Part shown: in pieces, positions 1 to 5,901 of the stretch | Numbering within the stretch: the first letter of the stretch is position 1 | Layout of the letters: the number at the start of each line of letters is the position of its first letter | From: an uncultured bacterium | GTDB lineage: Bacteria; Bdellovibrionota_C; UBA2361; CAKMMH01 | Length of the DNA stretch: 6,741 bases | Assembly (NCBI GenBank): GCA_927798255.1 | Contig: CAKMMH010000096.1 | Span: 1 to 6,741, forward strand | Reading direction: 5' to 3' | Position numbers and translations under genes: made by a program | The notes under the pieces: model-generated | Seen by the model: the letters and a program-made list of their open reading frames with translations, nothing else | What the model was told of the DNA's origin: nothing | Databases searched by the model: none

Positions 1-505
1 TAATGGTATCTTCAAATGTTTGTGCCGCAAGATTAATTGAATATGTAGGCATAATTTTAGGTCCACTTTGCTCATTTATTGATGAGAAATTGAGCTTTTC
101 GTTTAACTTGAATTCAAGAATATTTTTTAAATTATCGCCTAAGCATAGTATATATTTAAAAATACTTAAATCTTCAAAATCATCATCTGATACTTTTAAA
201 AAATAAATATCCTTTTCAGTAAGTTTCATTCCATTTTGAATTATATTTTTCAAAAACTCACTATCATCACTAAAAAAAGTATCTAAGAGATCTCCTATAA
301 TCAGTATATTTGAATTTTTATTTCCCCAACTTGTTTTGCATTTAACATTTTCATTATTGATATTTTTGGCTTCGTTATTTTTATCAAAATGTGTCATATC
401 CTTAGCTAACATTTCACTTGGAACACCATCTTGATAAAGCCCTCGTACAGAATCAAGTGCATTCAATATTTCAGTTATATCTAATAAATCTAAAACATCG
501 TTCAT
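1..505 (-). CDS. Partial gene: degenerate uracil-DNA glycosylase (family 4)-like protein
   Basis: This minus-strand reading frame starts at ATG 505-503 and stays open for 168 codons to the window edge, so its 3' end is missing. The layout recalls family-4 UDGs: an N-terminal helical region (about 1-60), a strand NILIIGD at about 66-72 where UDGs have the GEGPG-type water-activating motif, a helix then KDIYFLKV (98-105) resembling the UDG 'DVYI.NVVK' segment, FKYILCLG (116-123) resembling 'PDVIVALG', and KIMPTYSINLAA (150-161) resembling 'VMPTYHPAYLL'. The GEGPG and HPxYL catalytic elements are replaced, and the N-terminal Fe-S cysteine pattern is not visible. The fold assignment is inference from these blocks; if right, the protein is probably not an active glycosylase. 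It begins 16 bases after the hydrolase gene at 522-1163 ends, on the same strand, so the two may be co-transcribed. No Shine-Dalgarno is visible. Function unknown. Confidence 0.62.
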   Translation of the reverse strand, partial: MNDVLDLLDITEILNALDSVRGLYQDGVPSEMLAKDMTHFDKNNEAKNINNENVKCKTSWGNKNSNILIIGDLLDTFFSDDSEFLKNIIQNGMKLTEKDIYFLKVSDDDFEDLSIFKYILCLGDNLKNILEFKLNEKLNFSSINEQSGPKIMPTYSINLAAQTFEDTI

Positions 506-521
506 AATAATTAAAAACTTT

Positions 522-1163
522 TTATATAAAATATGGGTTTGTTAATTTTTCATTTTTAATTGTTGTATTACCTCCATGTCCTGGATATACAATAGTATCA
601 TCTGGTAAAACAAAAAGTTTTTCTTTAATACTTTTTAATATTGCCTCATAATTACCACCTATAAAATCAGTTCTCCCCACAGAACCTCTAAAAAGAGTAT
701 CACCTGAAATCAAAATTTTGTTATTTTCATTATAAAATGAAAATCCCCCCTGCGTGTGCCCTGGTGTTGCAAGTGCTATAAATTTTTCTTTTCCAAGTGA
801 AATTTGCATACTATCTTCTAAAAAAACATGTGGTTCAGGTGAATTTTCACAAGTTTCATCAAAAATTTGTACTGCAAACATCATTTCTTTTACACCTTGT
901 CTAAAATTTTTCTCATTTTCAGCGCCAAAGAGCTTAGCGTCTTTAAAGTGTTTTAAAATGTAAGAAACCCCACCACAGTGGTCAAAATGTGAGTGAGTAA
1001 GTAAGATTTTCTCTAATTTGAGCTTATTATTTTTTATAAAATCGACAATCTCGTTTGAAATACCACCAGGATCAACAACTAGCGCTTCCTTTGTTTCATC
1101 ACACCACAAGACTCTCGCATGTTGCATAAGACATGTTACATTTATATTTTTGATATTTATCAT
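522..1163 (-). CDS. YcbL-type metallo-beta-lactamase-fold hydrolase (glyoxalase II-like)
   Basis: This is a 213-residue cytoplasmic protein, full length for the short YcbL-like branch of glyoxalase II relatives. All metal ligands are present: the THxHxDH motif at 56-62 (H57, H59, D61, H62), H136 in TPGHTQGG, the bridging D155 in ISGDTLFRGSVGRTDF, and H196 in YPGHGGNT. The N-terminal block ending LVVDPGG and the C-terminal NP(Y)F ending match YcbL closely by memory. Family members bind two metals (zinc or iron) and hydrolyse thioesters such as S-lactoylglutathione; the true substrate here is not known. The lack of the roughly 80-residue C-terminal glutathione-binding domain of GloB argues against a classical GloB. 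There is no signal peptide. The start at ATG 1163 is supported by homology, but no convincing Shine-Dalgarno precedes it. The UDG-like gene follows 16 bases downstream. Confidence 0.9.
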   Translation of the reverse strand: MINIKNINVTCLMQHARVLWCDETKEALVVDPGGISNEIVDFIKNNKLKLEKILLTHSHFDHCGGVSYILKHFKDAKLFGAENEKNFRQGVKEMMFAVQIFDETCENSPEPHVFLEDSMQISLGKEKFIALATPGHTQGGFSFYNENNKILISGDTLFRGSVGRTDFIGGNYEAILKSIKEKLFVLPDDTIVYPGHGGNTTIKNEKLTNPYFI

Positions 1164-1264
1164 GAAATTATTTTTATTTTTTAATCATATTATGTTAAAA
1201 TTATTGTAAAATTACCATAACTTAAATTGAAGAAATTTACTAGTGTTATAAAAACTTATTATAT
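1164..1264. promoter_or_regulatory. Divergent intergenic region, possible weak promoters
   Basis: This 101-base, extremely AT-rich gap separates two divergent genes, so promoters for both are expected here. For the plus strand the best candidate is TTAAAT (1222-1227), an 18-base spacer and TTATAA (1246-1251), 13 bases before the ATG at 1265. It matches the consensus only loosely, and such hexamers are common by chance at this base composition. No convincing minus-strand pair was found. Neither flanking gene has a clear Shine-Dalgarno. No inverted repeat that would suggest an operator was seen. Confidence 0.2.
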
Positions 1265-1702
1265 ATGGCATTAAATCCCGAAAAAGAAAATAAAATTACA
1301 ACGTTAGAAGGGGCTAAAAATATTTTAGATAGCAGTATAAAGCCAAATAACGTGAATTCTCAAAGCACTAATCGCTCAACTAAAACAAAAATTCAAAAAA
1401 CTACCAAAACAGTTTTAAGTAAGGCTGAGCTATCAAAAGTAAAAAAACAAATAAAAGTTGAAAAAGTTAATGATGATTTAGAAGGACTTGAAAGACTTCA
1501 AGAAGAAATGAAACTTGGATTTAATAATCTTATAAAAAAAATAATAGACAAAATAATTGAAATGTTTGCTACCTTCTTTAAAAAATTCCTTCCCAAATAC
1601 ATAGCAAAATATATGGATAACAAAAAATCTCAAAAAGAAAGAGAAGAGTTGATGAAGCAAATTCAAAAGAAAAAAATTGAGATGAAACCTAAATTAAAAT
1701 AA
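1265..1702 (+). CDS. Hypothetical lysine-rich protein with amphipathic helix
   Basis: This 145-residue protein is not recognised. About 32 residues (22%) are lysine, giving a strongly basic product. Residues 1-50 are polar and rich in N, S, T and K and look disordered. Residues 51-83 and 119-140 look like charged helices, possibly coiled coil. Residues 84-117 form a hydrophobic and lysine-rich amphipathic stretch (including KKIIDKIIEMFATFFKKFLP) that could lie on a membrane surface; it is too interrupted by lysines for a normal transmembrane span. No signal peptide or enzyme motif is seen. The ATG at 1265 has no Shine-Dalgarno. The gene stands alone on the plus strand, divergent from the hydrolase gene and convergent with ftsA, occupying the place where ftsZ often lies. 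The long uninterrupted frame supports coding, but the lysine richness partly follows from A-rich DNA, so some doubt remains. Confidence 0.66.
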   Translation: MALNPEKENKITTLEGAKNILDSSIKPNNVNSQSTNRSTKTKIQKTTKTVLSKAELSKVKKQIKVEKVNDDLEGLERLQEEMKLGFNNLIKKIIDKIIEMFATFFKKFLPKYIAKYMDNKKSQKEREELMKQIQKKKIEMKPKLK

Positions 1703-1710
1703 ATTTCTTT

Positions 1711-1743
1711 AAGGTATCTGGCTCTTAAGTTTCTACCTTTTTA
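1711..1743 (+). terminator. Possible weak rho-independent terminator after the lysine-rich gene
   Basis: AAGGTA (1711-1716) can pair with TACCTT (1734-1739), a 6 bp stem around a 17-base loop, followed by a T-rich run (TTTTT at 1738-1742, then mostly T with a few A to about 1765). It begins 8 bases after the plus-strand stop codon. The stem is short and the loop long, so folding is marginal. In the opposite direction no T-run follows, so it would not serve ftsA. Confidence 0.33.
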
Positions 1744-1780
1744 TTATTTTCTTTTTATTATTTTTAACTACAAATCAATT

Positions 1781-2995
1781 CTAGAAATTTTCACAAAACC
1801 AATTACCAATTTTTCTAAAAATTTTCATTGGACCATCATCTTTTGTTGGGGTCTGTCTTAAATAGCTATAATTTGAATTTGCTAATTTTAATAATCCACT
1901 AATCGTAGCATATTGAGGATCTTTTATTAAATCCGCAAGTCCACCTATTTCTCTAACTGTTGCTATTCTAGCTGGTGCATCAAACACAGCTTCAGCAAAA
2001 GCATCGATACCTCTTAAATTCGCAATTCCTCCACAAAGAACGACACTAGTAATTGGAAAATTACAATTCCTTTCCACTCTATCTTTCACATCTTTAAAAA
2101 TATCTTTAACTTTACTTTCAATCATCTCAGAAATGGTTCTTGTTGAAACCTCCGTGCGTCCTCCTACTCCATTAAAGCTAATATCAATCATTTTTTTAGA
2201 GAAACTTCCAGAATTTAACGAATATGATTTTTTGATATTTTCAGCCACAGCAATTGGAGTTTTTAAATTTACAGCAAGTGCGGAAGTTATATTATTACCA
2301 GCATTTGCAATTACATCTATAAATTGTACTGCGCCATCCTTATGAACAATAACATCAGTAGTTCCAGCTCCAATATCTAACAAGAGGACTCCTAACTCTT
2401 TTTCATCATCTCTTAACACAGAAGCAGAAGATGCAACAGGAGAAACAATTAAATTTTTAACCTCAGAACCACTTAAATTGATACATTTAATAATATTTCT
2501 TGCGCAAGTGGCTCCAACAGTTACATTATAAACTTTTGATTCTAATCTCACGCCAGAAATGCCTATAGGATCTCTAACTCCGTCTGTACCATCGACTATA
2601 AATTCTTGAGGAAGGGAATGTAAAAGCTCTCTTGTTGATTCGATTTTTATAGCAGCACAGCTTTGTAGTGCCTCATCAACATCATGTCTATCAATTTCAT
2701 TTCCTCTAACTTTCACAAGTCCATTACCAGGAGCGCCTTCTATATGAGTTCCAGATATAGAACAATATACATTTTGAGCTTGCATGCCAGCCATATCTTG
2801 AGCATCAGAAATAGCAAGTCCAAGGGCTTTAAGAGTATCATTTATATTAATAACGACCCCCTGTTTTATCCCTCTTGAAGGTGAGCTAGCGACTCCCATT
2901 ACTTGCACTTGGCCATCTACTTGAGGAACACCAATTGCAACCTTAACTTCATATGAACCGATATCTATAGCTGTCAAAACTTTTTCTTTTGCCAT
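1781..2995 (-). CDS. ftsA: Cell division protein FtsA
   Basis: FtsA is the actin-like ATPase that anchors FtsZ filaments to the inner membrane and recruits later division proteins. The 404 residues fit the family. In order: the phosphate-1 motif AIDIGSYEVK (9-18), the FtsA-specific 1C domain at about 84-162, the SGVRLESKV segment (147-155), the phosphate-2 motif LLDIGAGTTDV (205-215), the adenosine-binding motif VVLCGGIANLRGI (318-330), and a C-terminal amphipathic membrane-targeting helix with basic and aromatic residues (KIFRKIGNWFCENF, 391-404). Between the core and this helix is only a short linker. The start ATG at 2995 is fixed by a perfect AAGGAG seven bases upstream. It follows ftsQ after 116 bases that hold a good promoter match, so it may be expressed partly independently of murB-ftsQ. 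Unusually, ftsZ does not follow; a convergent unrelated gene does. Confidence 0.97.
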   Translation of the reverse strand: MAKEKVLTAIDIGSYEVKVAIGVPQVDGQVQVMGVASSPSRGIKQGVVININDTLKALGLAISDAQDMAGMQAQNVYCSISGTHIEGAPGNGLVKVRGNEIDRHDVDEALQSCAAIKIESTRELLHSLPQEFIVDGTDGVRDPIGISGVRLESKVYNVTVGATCARNIIKCINLSGSEVKNLIVSPVASSASVLRDDEKELGVLLLDIGAGTTDVIVHKDGAVQFIDVIANAGNNITSALAVNLKTPIAVAENIKKSYSLNSGSFSKKMIDISFNGVGGRTEVSTRTISEMIESKVKDIFKDVKDRVERNCNFPITSVVLCGGIANLRGIDAFAEAVFDAPARIATVREIGGLADLIKDPQYATISGLLKLANSNYSYLRQTPTKDDGPMKIFRKIGNWFCENF

Positions 2996-3002
2996 TTACA
3001 AG

Positions 3003-3008
3003 CTCCTT
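3003..3008 (-). promoter_or_regulatory. Consensus Shine-Dalgarno of ftsA
   Basis: The minus strand reads AAGGAG here, followed by seven bases before the ftsA ATG (2995-2993). It is the only perfect Shine-Dalgarno seen in this window and decides the ftsA start. Most other genes here have no recognisable site. Confidence 0.8.
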
Positions 3009-3039
3009 AAATACTGCTAAAAATCAAAGCCTATTTCTT

Positions 3040-3068
3040 ATAATAAACACGACTTAAAATTTCTGCAA
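3040..3068 (-). promoter_or_regulatory. Predicted sigma70-type promoter for ftsA
   Basis: On the minus strand TTGCAG (3068-3063) is followed by exactly 17 bases and TATTAT (3045-3040). The -35 matches consensus at four of six positions and the -10 at five of six. Transcription would begin near 3033, giving a leader of about 37 bases that contains the AAGGAG site. It lies in the 116-base gap between ftsQ and ftsA, which is larger than the other same-strand gaps. Expression data would be needed to confirm it, since the AT-rich background yields chance matches. Confidence 0.5.
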
Positions 3069-3111
3069 TCCATAGAATTCAATAATATAGGAAATTTCTT
3101 TAAACAAAATT

Positions 3112-3861
3112 CTATTTAAGGACCCCAACTTTTGTATATGCTAAATCAATTTTTGACATATTATTTATTTGAGTACCCAACTTATTGACCAATGCGTTAA
3201 ATCTCTTAAGTTCTGTATCAACCCACTCATCACCTTTTGATAAATCTAAAACAACGACTGGCTTAATCTCTAAAAATTTTAGCTCGACTTCCCCAGATGG
3301 TATGAAATACATAAAGTTTATAGTATATGGTATATAAGTCTTAATATTCTTTAAAAAATTAGCTATATATATTAGTCTTGAATTTAACGTTTGCGAGCTA
3401 TCAAGCCCATTATCAATACCTGAAATAACAGGTAATGTATTAAAAAAGTCCCAATTTACTAACATATTTTTATCATTTGTGAGATAAGAAAGCATTTTCC
3501 CTTCATCTGAAATAACTTGAATTTTGTCATCATTTAATTTGACTAAATAAAAAGGATTTTCTTCCTTGATAGCAATATTTAATTTATTAAAACCTTCTAA
3601 AGAACTTGGAAAGATCTCTACTTCCTTAACAAATGGAAGTTTTCTTATTTGATCCCTAATATTTGATTTATTTAAATACCAATAAAAAACATCGGTTCTT
3701 TTCTCAAATTTACTAAATATCTCATCATTACTTGTAAACTTGTTTCCTGATAACACTAACGATACTGAAACGTTATTTTTTAAATAAATATACAAGAATA
3801 CAAAGCTATTTACTAAAATTATTAAAATAAAAGTCCCAAAAACTTTATATCTTTTTTTCAT
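3112..3861 (-). CDS. ftsQ: Cell division protein FtsQ (POTRA domain)
   Basis: FtsQ is a bitopic inner-membrane protein of the FtsQLB complex that controls septal peptidoglycan synthesis. The 249-residue form shown here has a short basic cytoplasmic tail (MKKRYK), one transmembrane segment at about 8-28, a POTRA domain at about 34-102 including LPFVKEVEIFPSSL (75-88) and a KEENPFYLV ending, then the periplasmic beta domain with VISDEGKML (116-124), LPVISGI (143-149) and the terminal IDLAYTKVGVLK (238-249), all in the family order. An in-frame GTG at 3867 would add two residues, but ATG 3861 is preferred because AAGGGG lies five bases before it and would overlap the GTG. The length is near that of E. 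coli FtsQ (276 residues). Sequence conservation is low, as usual for FtsQ; its position between murB and ftsA supports the name. Confidence 0.9.
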   Translation of the reverse strand: MKKRYKVFGTFILIILVNSFVFLYIYLKNNVSVSLVLSGNKFTSNDEIFSKFEKRTDVFYWYLNKSNIRDQIRKLPFVKEVEIFPSSLEGFNKLNIAIKEENPFYLVKLNDDKIQVISDEGKMLSYLTNDKNMLVNWDFFNTLPVISGIDNGLDSSQTLNSRLIYIANFLKNIKTYIPYTINFMYFIPSGEVELKFLEIKPVVVLDLSKGDEWVDTELKRFNALVNKLGTQINNMSKIDLAYTKVGVLK

Positions 3862-3866
3862 TAACA

Positions 3867-3872
3867 CCCCTT
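3867..3872 (-). promoter_or_regulatory. Shine-Dalgarno deciding the ftsQ start
   Basis: The minus strand reads AAGGGG here, then TGTTA and the ATG at 3861-3859. The last G of this site is also the first base of the upstream in-frame GTG, so the site can only serve the ATG. This shortens the protein by two residues compared with the longest frame. Confidence 0.6.
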
Positions 3873-3898
3873 AAAAGATAAAACTGAAGAAAATAAAA

Positions 3899-4792
3899 CT
3901 AAAAAATCACGACTTCTGTTTCAAGATTAATATTAAATTCTTTTAAAACTTTCTCTTTTCCGATATCAATTAATTTTTTAACATCACTGCTAGTAGCTTT
4001 CAATGTATCATTTATAATCCAATTTGCATGGACTGTGGAATACATAGCTCCTCCTTCTCTCGTCCCTTTAAGCCCTACTTTATCTAAAAGCATTCCAGCT
4101 GGTGCTTCAGCACTTGGATTTTTAAAAATACAACCGCAAGATGCGCCTTTTGGTTGAGTTCTCTGACGAAATTCTTTATTTTCTCTAATTTTTGAAGAAA
4201 TCTCCGCCTTGTTTTTACTTATAAGACAAAAAGCCGCGCTAGTTATAACTGAATTTTTTGGGATTTTTATTTGTTTTGGAATAATTTCAAGTTTATCCTT
4301 ATTAATTATTTGCAAGTCACCATTTGGCATACAAATTTCTATACTTTCTAAAATATCAGAAATATTCTGGCCTCTAAAACTTGCATTCATGTATAATGTT
4401 CCTCCAAGCTCTGCAGGAAGGGAGCAAGCAAACTCAAAGCCTGAAAGTGCTTCTTTTTCAAATGTATTTGAAATATATGGCATAAGAGTCGAAGCACCAA
4501 TTTGAAATTTATTTTCATCGATTTTGTTAATGTTAGAAAATTCTTCTACTAATTTTATAATAACATTATGTATTTCATCATCTGGAAAAAGGACATTAGA
4601 GCTATTTCCAAGAATGGTATAAGAAATTTGTTCCTCATAAAATTTTTGAAGTAATTTAGATAATTTTTGCTTATTATTTACATATATTAAATTTTTTAAA
4701 GCACCACCTATCTTAAATGTCGTAATATCCGAACCTGTTTTTCCCTCAAATTTTGGTATATTTAAGTCTTTTAATATTAACTCTACGCTCAT
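3899..4792 (-). CDS. murB: UDP-N-acetylenolpyruvoylglucosamine reductase MurB, divergent
   Basis: MurB uses FAD and NADPH to reduce UDP-GlcNAc-enolpyruvate to UDP-MurNAc in cytoplasmic peptidoglycan precursor synthesis. The 297 residues fit the short type II class. Family landmarks are TTFKIGG (24-30), the FAD-binding LGNSSNVLF (61-69), LSGFEFACSLPAELGGTLYM (116-135), QPKGASCGCIFKNP (213-226), AGMLLDKVGLKG (232-243), HANWIIN (255-261) and LETEV near the end. Several key positions differ from the usual pattern: the proton-donating serine of GS(V/I)FKNP is Cys221, the usual GIPG is SLPA (124-127), and the FxYRxS motif expected around 168-180 is not recognisable. E291/E293 in LETEV, the region of the catalytic glutamate, are kept. 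The start at ATG 4792 has only a weak GTGAGA site before it. ftsQ begins 37 bases downstream, so the two are probably co-transcribed. The family call is secure; full activity is an open question. Confidence 0.93.
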   Translation of the reverse strand: MSVELILKDLNIPKFEGKTGSDITTFKIGGALKNLIYVNNKQKLSKLLQKFYEEQISYTILGNSSNVLFPDDEIHNVIIKLVEEFSNINKIDENKFQIGASTLMPYISNTFEKEALSGFEFACSLPAELGGTLYMNASFRGQNISDILESIEICMPNGDLQIINKDKLEIIPKQIKIPKNSVITSAAFCLISKNKAEISSKIRENKEFRQRTQPKGASCGCIFKNPSAEAPAGMLLDKVGLKGTREGGAMYSTVHANWIINDTLKATSSDVKKLIDIGKEKVLKEFNINLETEVVIF

Positions 4793-4872
4793 AATATCTC
4801 ACAAAAGTTATTATATAATCTTAATATTTTTGATTATTGCATTATAAACCAATTTTTGCCACAATTAAACTT
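4793..4872. promoter_or_regulatory. Divergent promoter region between murB and the methyltransferase
   Basis: This 80-base AT-rich gap must drive both divergent operons. Plus strand: TTAATA (4821-4826), a 16-base spacer and TATAAA (4843-4848) would start transcription about 18 bases before the ATG at 4873. Minus strand: TATAAT occurs at 4846-4841 with a poor TTTAAT 17 bases upstream (4869-4864), and a second TATAAT at 4815-4810 lies only 18 bases from the murB ATG, so it would give a very short leader. The plus and minus candidates overlap around 4841-4848, so the two polymerases might compete. Individual assignments are weak. Confidence 0.3.
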
Positions 4873-5571
4873 ATGAAAGAGTGTTCAATAGATAATATAA
4901 AATATGATTACAAACTTTTTATTGGTTCAAGCCATACTTGGGCACTCACACAAATTCTAAACAATTTCACCAATAAGAATGATTCCATATTAGACATCGG
5001 GTCATCGATAGGAATGATGGGAAATTTATTAAAAAATCATGGATTTTCAAATCTTGATGCAGTTGAAATTAATGAAAATGCAAGAAATATCGCAAGCAAG
5101 TATTATAACACGATGTATGATGATTTGAGCAAAGTTAATAAAAAGTATGATTTACTTCTTCTTTTAGATGTCCTTGAGCATACAGTTGACCATAAAGAGT
5201 TCTTTAAAGAGGTTATTTCTAAATTAAATAAAAATGGAATTTTGCTACTTTCCGTTCCAAATATTGCTCATTGGTATACAAGATTTTCTCTTCTTTTTGG
5301 AAATTTTAATTACACTGAAAAAGGCATTTTAGATAACACGCATCTTCATTTTTTTACAAGGAAAACTATTATAAATTTTGTAAATTCATTTAATGGTATA
5401 AAGATTGAAAGCATTAATGCTTCCACCTCACCGATTGAAATGTTTATTAGTAAAAAAATTAGAAAATCATTTTTATACAAAATTTTTGCTATTATTAAGT
5501 ATAAATGGGTTAATTTATTTCCTAGGATCTTAGGATATCAACATTTACTTGTTATAAGAAAAAACGATTAG
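4873..5571 (+). CDS. Class I SAM-dependent methyltransferase
   Basis: This 232-residue cytoplasmic enzyme has a Rossmann-type methyltransferase core. Motif I is ILDIGSSIGMMG (39-50), which binds SAM; the acidic end of strand 2 is AVEINENA (63-70); motif IV is YDLLLLLDVLEH (92-103); and the post-motif strand is GILLLSVPNIAHW (122-134). The following stretch (RFSLLFGNFNYTEKGILDNT, then HLHFFTRKT) and the ending FPRILGYQHLLVIRK are typical of Methyltransf_23/UbiG-like enzymes often found with glycosyltransferases in surface polysaccharide loci, so a sugar or lipid-linked substrate is possible; this is inference. The longest frame could start at TTG 4837, but ATG 4873 is chosen because the TTG extension (HYKPIFATIKL) is not part of the usual fold and the promoter candidate lies in it. 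tatB-like follows after 13 bases, suggesting co-transcription, though a functional link with Tat is not evident. Confidence 0.87.
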   Translation: MKECSIDNIKYDYKLFIGSSHTWALTQILNNFTNKNDSILDIGSSIGMMGNLLKNHGFSNLDAVEINENARNIASKYYNTMYDDLSKVNKKYDLLLLLDVLEHTVDHKEFFKEVISKLNKNGILLLSVPNIAHWYTRFSLLFGNFNYTEKGILDNTHLHFFTRKTIINFVNSFNGIKIESINASTSPIEMFISKKIRKSFLYKIFAIIKYKWVNLFPRILGYQHLLVIRKND

Positions 5572-5584
5572 AAAAGTAAAGAAT

Positions 5585-5854
5585 ATGTTTGGAATTAGTT
5601 TTTTAGAACTTTTAGTTATTTTTGTTATAGCTTTTTTGCTTTTAGGACCAGAAAAACTTCAAGATTTTGCAAAATCATTAGGTAAGTTTATATCAGGTAT
5701 TAATAATTTTTCTTCAAATATTAAAGATGAGATAACTGTTACTCTTAATCCTCAAGTTGATAATAATAAAAACGAAACTAATGATTTTAAAAAAGATAAA
5801 TTAATTGAAAATATAGAAAACGAAACTAATAATGACAAGAATAAAAAACGATAG
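5585..5854 (+). CDS. tatB: Sec-independent translocase subunit, TatA/TatB family
   Basis: This 89-residue protein has the Tat subunit architecture: a single N-terminal membrane helix (about 5-20), a hinge LLGPEKL (19-25), an amphipathic helix (about 26-48), and a charged, asparagine- and lysine-rich tail (about 58-89) that looks disordered. Glu8 in the membrane helix and the Gly-Pro hinge are TatB-like. The shortness of the amphipathic helix and tail, and the DFAKSLGKF segment, resemble the TatA/E-type proteins of deltaproteobacteria. With no second copy here, it may be a TatB with tatA elsewhere, or a single dual-role subunit. Tat moves folded, often cofactor-bearing proteins across the inner membrane. 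tatC follows after 47 bases. The ATG has only a weak purine-rich lead (AAAGTAAAG). Its tail includes an in-frame 14-base direct repeat. Confidence 0.85.
   Translation: MFGISFLELLVIFVIAFLLLGPEKLQDFAKSLGKFISGINNFSSNIKDEITVTLNPQVDNNKNETNDFKKDKLIENIENETNNDKNKKR
5769..5830 (+). repeat. 14-base direct repeat inside the TatA/B tail
   Basis: The 14 bases AAAACGAAACTAAT occur at 5769-5782 and again at 5817-5830, 48 bases apart and therefore in the same reading frame, encoding KNETN and ENETN. The copies lie in the low-complexity tail, which suggests a small in-frame duplication, although A-rich codon use raises the chance of coincidence. Confidence 0.5.
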
Positions 5855-5901
5855 TAATATAAAAAATAAGACAGATGATATAAGTAATTATTTTTAACTA
5901 T

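Noticed and set aside
3..206. A 67-codon plus-strand open frame
   Set aside because: It lies antisense inside the open minus-strand UDG-like frame, which has recognisable protein blocks; it is a shadow.
754..963. Plus-strand open frame opposite the hydrolase gene
   Set aside because: The minus-strand frame has all metallo-beta-lactamase motifs; this is a shadow.
1018..1209. Plus-strand open frame across the hydrolase start and intergenic gap
   Set aside because: Most of it is antisense to the hydrolase N-terminus and its sequence has no recognisable features.
1478..1666. Minus-strand open frame opposite the lysine-rich gene
   Set aside because: Its F/Y-rich translation is what the antisense of lysine and glutamate codons yields; the plus-strand frame is longer and more protein-like.
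2133..2345. Plus-strand open frame inside ftsA
   Set aside because: Antisense shadow of a well-conserved FtsA region; the same holds for 2684-2878.
3862..3867. GTG start for ftsQ
   Set aside because: The AAGGGG site would overlap the GTG but is well spaced for the ATG at 3861.
4209..4505. 98-codon plus-strand open frame inside murB
   Set aside because: Antisense to conserved MurB motifs; no independent signals.
4837..4872. TTG start for the methyltransferase, adding 12 residues
   Set aside because: ATG 4873 is a stronger start codon, the added residues do not match the fold, and the best plus-strand promoter candidate lies inside the extension.
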